NCBI RefSeq assembly: GCF_036237315.1
Contig: NZ_CP108356.1
Location: 248,001 to 312,000 of the forward strand
Source of the DNA: Streptomyces sp. NBC_01351
GTDB lineage: Bacteria > Actinomycetota > Actinomycetes > Streptomycetales > Streptomycetaceae
Direction: 5' to 3'
Length of the DNA: 64,000 bases
Part shown: piece by piece, positions 58,422 to 64,000 of the stretch
Numbering within the stretch: the stretch's first letter is position 1
Layout: each line of letters begins with the position of its first letter
The notes under the pieces: model-generated
Seen by the model: only the letters and a program-made list of their open reading frames with translations
Told to the model about the DNA's origin: nothing
Database searches by the model: none
Position numbers and translations under genes: made by a program

Positions 58422-59720
58422 GTGTCCGTCGCCGCCCTCAGGCCGTTCACCGCACTGTGGGCGTCCCAAGCGTCCTCGAACCTCGCCGACGGGGTGTTGC
58501 AGGCAGCCGCACCGCTGCTCGTCGCCACGCTGACCCGTGACCCGCTCGTGGTGGCGGGCATGACGGTGGTGCAGTTCCTGCCCTGGCTGCTCGCGACCCT
58601 CCCCACCGGCGCAATGGCCGACCGCATGGACAGACGCCGGATACTCATTCTCGGCAACTGGCTGCGCGCGGCGGGTTTCGCGCTGCTCGCCCTCGCCTTG
58701 GCCGACGGATGGCGCCACGTCGCGCTTCTCTACGCCGCGGTGTTCATTGCCGGCTGTGCCGAAACGATGGTCGACAACGCCGCCCTGGCCATCCCGCCCC
58801 GTCTCCTGCCCCGCGAGAAGCTCGAGCGCGCCAACGGCAGACTGTTCGCCACGCAGTCCGTCATCAACACCTTCATCGGTCCGCCTGCCGGCGCGGCGTT
58901 GTTCGCGCTGGCGGCATCGGCGGCCTTCTACACCGGCGCGGCCGCGTTCGCCCTCGCCGGCCTGGCGGCCCTGCTGCTGCCCGCGCTCCGCCCCACCGGC
59001 AAGGAACACGAGAACCGCCGCTCGAACCCGACCACCATCACCCAGGACATACGCTCCGGATGGGCCCACTTCTGGCGCCACGAACTGCTGCGCCGAGTCG
59101 CGTTCATCTCGGCGGCAATCAACTTCTTCAGTGCGGCCACCGGTGGACTCCTCGTCCTGCTGATCACCGGCCCGTACCAACTGGCCATGTCGAGCTATGG
59201 CCTGTTCATCGCCGTTCCCGCAGCCGGCGCGATCGCCGGCTCACTGCTCGCCGAACACGTCGTGCCCCGCATCGGAGGCGGCCCCACCACCTGGCTCGCC
59301 GCCCTCACCCCGGCCGCCGGCTACGCCGTCCTCGGGCTGGGCCACAGCACGCCCCTGGCCCTGGTCGCCATGTTCGGCGCCGCTCTTGCCACCTCACTGA
59401 ACCAGATCGTCGTCAGCACCCTCCGCCAGGCAGCAGTCCCCGACGAACTCCTCGGCCGCGTCACCGCCGCCTACCGCCTCATCGTCCTGGGTGTCGTCCC
59501 CCTCGGAGCCCTCGGCGGCGGCCTCCTCGGACGCAGCCTGGGGATCCGTGCCACTTTCATCGCAGCAGCCGTCGGACTCACCCTCGCCGCGATCCCCCTC
59601 GCCTCCCGGGTCACCACCCAAGGCCTCCGCGATGCCGAAACGACCCCCTCACCCCCGCTCCCGCTCCCGCTCCCGCTCCCGCTCCCGCTCCCGCTCCCGC
59701 TTCAAGCCGATTCCCACTGA
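58422..59720 (+). CDS. MFS exporter (EntS-like) with a Pro-Leu repeat tail
   Basis: 432 aa from GTG 58422 (GAGGAGAAC upstream). About 12 membrane helices; the MFS loop motif is GAMADRMDRRRILILGNWLR (G-x-x-x-D-R-x-x-R-R), with FLPWLLATLP before it. It resembles the enterobactin-exporter-type MFS_3 group. The last ~25 residues are a (Pro-Leu)n run encoded by a CCGCTC hexamer repeat, not part of the fold. The likely role is drug or metabolite efflux, controlled by the divergent CGNR regulator. Confidence 0.92.
   Translation: MSVAALRPFTALWASQASSNLADGVLQAAAPLLVATLTRDPLVVAGMTVVQFLPWLLATLPTGAMADRMDRRRILILGNWLRAAGFALLALALADGWRHVALLYAAVFIAGCAETMVDNAALAIPPRLLPREKLERANGRLFATQSVINTFIGPPAGAALFALAASAAFYTGAAAFALAGLAALLLPALRPTGKEHENRRSNPTTITQDIRSGWAHFWRHELLRRVAFISAAINFFSAATGGLLVLLITGPYQLAMSSYGLFIAVPAAGAIAGSLLAEHVVPRIGGGPTTWLAALTPAAGYAVLGLGHSTPLALVAMFGAALATSLNQIVVSTLRQAAVPDELLGRVTAAYRLIVLGVVPLGALGGGLLGRSLGIRATFIAAAVGLTLAAIPLASRVTTQGLRDAETTPSPPLPLPLPLPLPLPLPLQADSH
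59655..59700 (+). repeat. CCGCTC hexamer repeat encoding (Pro-Leu)n
   Basis: More than seven uninterrupted CCGCTC units lie at the 3' end of the MFS gene. Copy-number change would keep frame and only lengthen or shorten the tail. Confidence 0.85.
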
Positions 59721-59799
59721 CACCGACAGCCACGGCCTCCGCCAACGCGGTGGGGCCGTAGGACATGTGGGTTCCGCTCCCGCTTGTCACAATGGCCAC

Positions 59800-60636
59800 A
59801 TGGCCGGTGCAGGGCCCCCGAGCGAGGGCCGTTACGGTGAGCGCGTCTTCCGTCCCCAGGAACGGGGCGAGGACGAGCGGATCGACCTCGGGGCCCTCAC
59901 CTACGACGCGACGACCATGGCCCGGCTGCGGCAGCTGGGCGTGGGGCCCGGCTGGACCTGCCTGGAGGTGGGCGCGGGCACCGGCACGGTGGCGCGGCGG
60001 CTGCTCGACGAGGCGGGGGTGGCGCAGGTCCTCGCGGTCGACCGCGACGTACGGTTCCTCGCGGAGCACCCCTTGCCGGGGCTGAGCACGCTCCAGGCGG
60101 ACATCACGTCCGACGAGTTCTCCCCCGGGCTGTTCCGGCTGGTGCACGCCAGGTTCGTGCTCATGCACCTGCCCGCCCCACAGCAGACGGTCTCCAAGCT
60201 CGCCGGGCTGCTCGCTCCCGGCGGGGTCCTGGTGGTCAGCGACGCGGTCGACCTGACCACGGACTCGACGCCCCTGACCCCGTACACCCGCGCCATGCGG
60301 GCCATGTGGCAGGGGCTGCGCGACAGCATCGGGACCGATGTCTCCCAGGTGCCCCACCGTGCCGAGCTGCTGCGGGCCGCCGGGCTGGAACCGGTGGCCG
60401 CCGAGATCCACGTACCACCGCTCGTGGCGGGGAGCGCGATCAGCCGCTTCTGGGCCGACACCTGGCAGCGGGCGCGGGCGGCCATGGTGGCGACCGGGCT
60501 CATCGACGACGCCGGGCTCGACGAGGCCGTGCGCTACCTGGACTCCCCCCGGTGCACCGGATTGTCGCCGGGGATGCTCACGGCCTGGGGGTGGAAGCCC
60601 GAGGCCGCGCGTCCCGGTCGGTCTGACGGTGTGTGA
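59800..60636 (+). CDS. class I SAM-dependent methyltransferase
   Basis: 278 aa from ATG 59800. Motif I is TCLEVGAGTGTVARRLLDEA, motif II AVDRDVRFL, and then VHARFVLMHLPAPQQTVSKL and LAPGGVLVVSDAVDLTTDST. The rest is a helical substrate lid (RAMRAMWQGLRDSIGTDVSQ). CACAAT (59788-59793) lies 6 nt before the ATG without an SD, so translation is probably leaderless. There is no biosynthetic context nearby and the substrate is unknown. Confidence 0.9.
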   Translation: MAGAGPPSEGRYGERVFRPQERGEDERIDLGALTYDATTMARLRQLGVGPGWTCLEVGAGTGTVARRLLDEAGVAQVLAVDRDVRFLAEHPLPGLSTLQADITSDEFSPGLFRLVHARFVLMHLPAPQQTVSKLAGLLAPGGVLVVSDAVDLTTDSTPLTPYTRAMRAMWQGLRDSIGTDVSQVPHRAELLRAAGLEPVAAEIHVPPLVAGSAISRFWADTWQRARAAMVATGLIDDAGLDEAVRYLDSPRCTGLSPGMLTAWGWKPEAARPGRSDGV

Positions 60637-60785
60637 CATGCCGCTGTCGGTGTAATGGCGGCGTCGGGCGGGCGGGGCACCGCACGCTGAGGCAGCGGAA
60701 ACGGCGGAAGCAGCGGCGTACGACCGCACGGATCTCGGAGCGTCCGACCTGCCGGCGCGCACGGACGCCTCGTCGAAAGGCACGG

Positions 60786-61886
60786 ATGAGCGACCTCGCC
60801 GATGCCGGAGCAGCACGGGCCGACCGGGCCGACCGGGCCGACCGGGGCCACCGAGCCCGGGAGATCGTACGGACCGAAGGCCCCGCGGCGGCCCGCATCG
60901 TGGTCACCGTCGCGGTCGCCTGGCAGGTCGCGCTGTGGCTGGGCGCCGACCAGCCGCCGGTCTTCGCGGCGGTCGTCCCGCTGGTGGCCCTGCGCGGCGA
61001 TCCGATGACGGCCCTGGGCACATCGCTCCAGCGGGCGCTGGGCGTGGTCGCGGGCGTGCTGATCGGGCTCGCCGTACTGAACGTGCTGCGCCCGTCGACC
61101 GCCGCGCTGACGCTGGTGGTCGCCATCGGGCTGGGCATCGGCATGGTCCTGCGGGCCGGCGGCGGGCTGAACATCCAGGTCGCGGCGTCGTCGCTGCTCG
61201 TCTTCGCCAGCACCTCGCCCGATGCCTACGCACTGCACCGCGCGTGGGAGACCGCCGAGGGAGCGGCGGTCACGATCCTGCTGGCCCCGCTGCTGTGGCC
61301 GCCCGATCCCCACCGGGTCCTGACGGCCATCGTCGACGACACCCGGGTGCACCTGATCCGGGCCCTGACCGGTACCGCGGCCGCCCTGGGTGCCGGACCG
61401 GCCGCCGCCCACGACAACCTCACCCTGGTGAACGCCCACATCGAAGCGGTCCACGCCAACGCCGCCCGCGCCCGCGAAGCCGAACGCGCCATGAGGTTCA
61501 ACCCCCTGCGCCGCCGCCACCGAGACGCGGTACGCCTCCAGGCCCGGCGCATCGCCACCGCCGACGGGCTCACCACCCCTCTGGGGACCCTGGCCAGGGA
61601 GGTCGCCGTGCTCACCGGCCGGGAGGACCTGGCCGCGGACCTCGCCCGCGCGCGAGGCCGACTGCCCGAACTTGCCGCGCTGACCTCGCGGGCCATCGGA
61701 GAAGTCCTGTCCGGCGGCAATGCCCGCCCTGCCCTGATCACCGCCGGGGACTGCCTGGCCGGCTACGTACGCGAAGACTCCCGACCCCTCGCCGTGGCCC
61801 TCCGCCGACCGTTCCGGCAGCTCCTCGACGACCTCGACCAGGCATCACCGCCCGCAGGCGGCTCCTTCGGTCACCCGGTCGGGTGA
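60786..61886 (+). CDS. FUSC/aromatic-acid-exporter-type membrane protein
   Basis: 366 aa from ATG 60786. After a short ADRADRADRG stretch (9-bp repeat in DNA), about six hydrophobic segments occupy residues ~35-175 (ARIVVTVAVAWQVALWLGAD, VFAAVVPLVALRGDPMTALG, VVAGVLIGLAVLNVLRP, LTLVVAIGLGIGMVL), in the FUSC/YccS pattern. A long cytoplasmic helical domain follows (LTLVNAHIEAVHANAARARE). Such proteins are linked to export of aromatic acids, mostly by homology. Substrate unknown. Confidence 0.8.
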   Translation: MSDLADAGAARADRADRADRGHRAREIVRTEGPAAARIVVTVAVAWQVALWLGADQPPVFAAVVPLVALRGDPMTALGTSLQRALGVVAGVLIGLAVLNVLRPSTAALTLVVAIGLGIGMVLRAGGGLNIQVAASSLLVFASTSPDAYALHRAWETAEGAAVTILLAPLLWPPDPHRVLTAIVDDTRVHLIRALTGTAAALGAGPAAAHDNLTLVNAHIEAVHANAARAREAERAMRFNPLRRRHRDAVRLQARRIATADGLTTPLGTLAREVAVLTGREDLAADLARARGRLPELAALTSRAIGEVLSGGNARPALITAGDCLAGYVREDSRPLAVALRRPFRQLLDDLDQASPPAGGSFGHPVG

Positions 61887-61939
61887 CCCGGCCCATCAGG
61901 GTGCCGAGTCGGCTGCGAGCCGGGCGGTATGACGGGGCG

Positions 61940-62512
61940 GTGAGCAACAGACTGCGCTGTGGTCTCGCGGTGGTCGCCGCTGTGCTGCTGGCCGCGCCAC
62001 CGCCGGCCGCCGCCGTCGTCGTGAACCCCGCGCCGTGCGTCGCCAAGAGCGGGAGCGACGCGACGGAGACCCGTGAGGACTCCTCGGTCGACGAGGGCGA
62101 GATCCGGTGGACGGAGTCGACGAAGTACGACGACGCGTTCCGCTGGGCGATCAAGCGCTGGCAGTACGCGGGGGCGAAGATCAAGATCCTCGCGGACTCG
62201 GCGACGACCGTCAGCGACCTGGAGTTCGTCGACTATTCGAACGCCGCCGACTCCGCCGCCGGGAACTGGCAGCGGCGTCCGCAGATCGGCGCGACCGACT
62301 ACATTCGGTTCAACAGGGCCAAGATGGACGGCTACGACACCGCGATGAAGCGGCAGGTCGCCCTGCACGAGCTGGGGCACGCGCTCGGCCTGTGCCACAA
62401 GAGCAACGGCGGCCCCGCCTATGTGCGGTCGATCATGTGGACCGAAGCGCACTCGCTGTTCACGGAGCCGCAGGCCGTCGACAAGGCCAATTACCGAAAG
62501 CTGTGGGGCTGA
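61940..62512 (+). CDS. secreted matrixin-like zinc metalloprotease
   Basis: 190 aa from GTG 61940. Signal peptide: NRLRCGLAVVAAVLLAAPPP, then AAAVVV. The catalytic site VALHELGHALGLCHKSN is a full HExxHxxGxxH metzincin zinc motif, and YVRSIMWTE supplies the Met-turn. The domain is small (about 150 aa mature), like minimal bacterial matrixins, with no visible propeptide Cys switch. It should be extracellular. The stop overlaps the start of the next gene (TGATG), so the two products may act together. Confidence 0.9.
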   Translation: MSNRLRCGLAVVAAVLLAAPPPAAAVVVNPAPCVAKSGSDATETREDSSVDEGEIRWTESTKYDDAFRWAIKRWQYAGAKIKILADSATTVSDLEFVDYSNAADSAAGNWQRRPQIGATDYIRFNRAKMDGYDTAMKRQVALHELGHALGLCHKSNGGPAYVRSIMWTEAHSLFTEPQAVDKANYRKLWG

Positions 62513-63078
62513 TGCGCGCAGGGGTATGGACGGTTGCCGGACTGGCCGTGGCCGGGGGGATCACGGCGGGCGGCTGGTACGCGGCCGCCGGGCCGGGCGA
62601 GGTCACGGCGGCGGCGGTCTGCGACAGCACCGCGGATCTGTCGACGGACGTCGGTGTCGCCTCGGCGGCGCGGGGCATCGCGGTCGTCGAGGCCGTGCGG
62701 AACGTCCGCTACCAGGACGACGAGTCGACTCGGCCCGGCGCGTTCCTCACCACCGAGGTGAGGGTGCTCAGGACGCTGAAGGGCCGCTTCCCGGCGACCC
62801 TGCCGCTCACACAGAGCGTGCGGCAGGGCGGAACGCCCGGCCGTTACGTGTCGAGGGAACCGGAGCGCAACGCGGTCCTGGAGCCCGGTCGGCAGTACGT
62901 CGTCGCCGTCCGGTTCGGGTCGACGATGGCCGAGCCCGGCACGGAAGCGTGGGTGGCGTACGCCCAGCCGGTACGGCGCGGCGTCGAAGGCGAGGTCGCG
63001 CACTGGAAGCAGGCGGTGGCGCAGGCGCCCCAGGCTGCCGCCCCTGCGGTGTGCGACGACGTGAGCACGGTCGACTGA
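62512..63078 (+). CDS. secreted or membrane-anchored hypothetical protein
   Basis: 188 aa, ATG 62512 overlapping the protease stop. An N-terminal hydrophobic segment (GVWTVAGLAVAGGITAGGWY) precedes a mature region with Cys residues near both ends (AAVCDSTADLSTDVG; APAVCDDVSTVD). These may form a disulfide. The middle is beta-rich (GAFLTTEVRVLRTLKGRFPA, LEPGRQYVVAVRFGSTM). No family recognised. Coupling to the metalloprotease suggests a substrate, inhibitor or partner (inference). Confidence 0.72.
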   Translation: MRAGVWTVAGLAVAGGITAGGWYAAAGPGEVTAAAVCDSTADLSTDVGVASAARGIAVVEAVRNVRYQDDESTRPGAFLTTEVRVLRTLKGRFPATLPLTQSVRQGGTPGRYVSREPERNAVLEPGRQYVVAVRFGSTMAEPGTEAWVAYAQPVRRGVEGEVAHWKQAVAQAPQAAAPAVCDDVSTVD

Positions 63079-63162
63079 GGACGAGGTCATCAGGGCATGG
63101 CCGCTGACCCGGCTGCGGCGGTTCCCACGCTCATGTGTTCGCGCGTGCGTGACCTCGTCCTC
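63077..63162. repeat. 13-bp inverted repeat
   Basis: GAGGACGAGGTCA (63077-63089) and TGACCTCGTCCTC (63150-63162) are exact reverse complements separated by 60 nt, between the convergent genes. It may serve as a terminator or be a by-product of the adjacent CCTCGT/CCTCGC repeat. Confidence 0.5.
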
Positions 63163-63193
63163 GTCCTCGCCCTCGTCCTCGCCCTCGCCCTCG
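63153..63193. repeat. CCTCGT/CCTCGC hexamer repeat
   Basis: About seven six-base units (CCTCGTCCTCGTCCTCGCCC and onward) lie just beyond the phytase stop, non-coding on both strands in the best reading. Confidence 0.75.
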
Positions 63194-63231
63194 ACCGGCT
63201 GGTTGGTTGGCCGTCCGGCCGGACGCCGGGA

Positions 63232-64000
63232 TCAGTCGTCGATGCGGTCCATCACCTTGCCGAGGTCGATGAACTTGAAGTTGGTGGCGGTGCGCTCGCC
63301 GTCGTGCGGGCCGTCGTGGCCGTCCTGAACGACGAGGAGGCCGCGCGGGAACTTGGTGCCGAGGGGCTGGCTCAGGGCCGCGGCCCCGTCGCATTCCTCG
63401 GAGCCGTCGATGTCACGGGAGCCGGGCGTGATGCGCAGCCCGGCCTCGTACTCGTTGTCGTCTTCGAGTTCGCGGTCGTAGAAGGCGAAGGTGTTGTCGC
63501 CCTGGCTGGAGGCCATGAGGTAGCCGTCGCCGTCGGACTCGGTGATCAGGGTCAGCCCTTCGACGTCGGCCGAGAGGCGGCGCCCTCCGAAGCCGGGGTC
63601 GGCGCCGGCCGCGCACTCCTCGGTCTCCTCGTCGTACGTGGCCGGGACACCGTACTCCCGGACCTTGTCGACGAGTTCGGGGCGGCCGCCGAGGTCGGCG
63701 CGGACCCGCCAGATACCGACATCCTCCTGACCCGCGTACAGCGTGCCGCTCGCCGGGTCGACGACCATGCCCTCGACCTGGGGGCGTTCGCCCGGCTCGG
63801 CGCAGGGGGTCCAGGAGGTGCCGTTCGGCATGCGGAAGGAGGCCGGCAGTTCCAGGCTGCGGATCTTCCGGTACCCGACGGTGCCGCCGGGGGCGGCGAC
63901 GAGTTCGAGCAGGGCGACGGTCGTCTCGTGGCGGCGGCTGACCAGCGCGTACGAGCGGCCGGTGGCCGGGTCGGTCCAGGTGGCCAGGCCGTAGGCGGTG
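63232..64000 (-). CDS. 3-phytase-like beta-propeller protein, C-terminal part (5' end beyond window)
   Basis: The frame is open to the right edge (256 codons visible). It reads the beta-propeller phytase pattern: YGLATWTDPATGRSYALVSR, VEGMVVDPASGTLYAGQEDV, DVEGLTLITESDGDGYLMAS, QGDNTFAFYDRELEDDN, ending FKFIDLGKVMDRIDD. Many Asp/Glu residues (DVEGL, QEDVGIW) are the calcium-binding ones of the family. The N-terminal half and any signal peptide lie outside. Expected activity: calcium-dependent release of phosphate from phytate outside the cell. Confidence 0.9.
   Translation of the reverse strand, partial: TAYGLATWTDPATGRSYALVSRRHETTVALLELVAAPGGTVGYRKIRSLELPASFRMPNGTSWTPCAEPGERPQVEGMVVDPASGTLYAGQEDVGIWRVRADLGGRPELVDKVREYGVPATYDEETEECAAGADPGFGGRRLSADVEGLTLITESDGDGYLMASSQGDNTFAFYDRELEDDNEYEAGLRITPGSRDIDGSEECDGAAALSQPLGTKFPRGLLVVQDGHDGPHDGERTATNFKFIDLGKVMDRIDD

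Overview
The window looks like chromosomal DNA of a Streptomyces or close relative. GC content is very high and coding frames show strong third-position G/C bias. GTG starts are common, as are 4-bp ATGA/GTGA stop-start overlaps. Several genes lack a Shine-Dalgarno but have a TANNNT-like hexamer 6-8 nt before the start codon, which suggests leaderless mRNAs. TTA codons are almost absent (seen in only two genes). The families present (DUF4097, DUF3224, ECF42 with DGPF protein, CGNR zinc finger) are typical of actinomycetes. I see no rRNA, tRNA, CRISPR array, prophage or intact insertion sequence.

Layout. 0-5.5 kb: the first ~1830 codons of a giant secreted RHS/YD-repeat protein, running off the left edge. 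5.5-11 kb: a TetR regulator with a 30-bp palindromic operator, small membrane proteins, a VOC protein, a secreted serine hydrolase and a HEAT-repeat protein. 11.6-15.4 kb: a YfhO-type membrane protein and a BtrH_N-type protein that converge on a strong hairpin. 15.5-19.6 kb: a molybdenum aldehyde-oxidoreductase operon ending in methylglyoxal synthase. 19.6-21.6 kb: an S1-domain/LysR pair with two LysR-type boxes beside a decayed flavin oxidoreductase. 21.8-29.8 kb: an envelope-type module of RHH regulator, DUF4097, DrrAB-like ABC exporter, histidine kinase, response regulator and MMPL transporter. 30-39 kb: a DUF4352-like secreted protein, the DGPF/ECF42 sigma pair with its likely promoter, a ClC channel, a second-type LigA, and a GntR(YtrA)-ABC operon with its palindromic operator. 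39.7-47.5 kb: a seven-gene cluster I cannot assign to any known system. 47.6-58.3 kb: accessory single genes mixed with gene remnants. 58.4-64 kb: MFS exporter, methyltransferase, FUSC-type protein, a secreted matrixin-like protease with a coupled secreted protein, and a partial 3-phytase.

The most unusual locus is 39754-47514. A cupin gene overlaps, by 4 bp each, three consecutive related genes. The first two encode a zinc ribbon, a QLWY motif, two membrane helices and a Toprim-like C-terminal half; the third is soluble with an RQLYY motif. They are followed by a one-pass membrane protein with a very acidic tail, an asparagine-synthetase-like enzyme with no Cys2, and an aldehyde dehydrogenase. 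The cluster ends at a 10-bp-stem terminator. Its function is unknown; I discuss a possible Spo11/TopoVI-A-like relationship as inference only.

Other notable points: long perfect palindromes before the RHS and TetR genes; an ECF42-type promoter 53 bp before the DGPF gene; six gene remnants (flavin oxidoreductase, maleylpyruvate-isomerase-like, VOC, a frameshifted gene, a small unknown and a CGNR zinc finger); and many six- or seven-base tandem repeats in and between genes.
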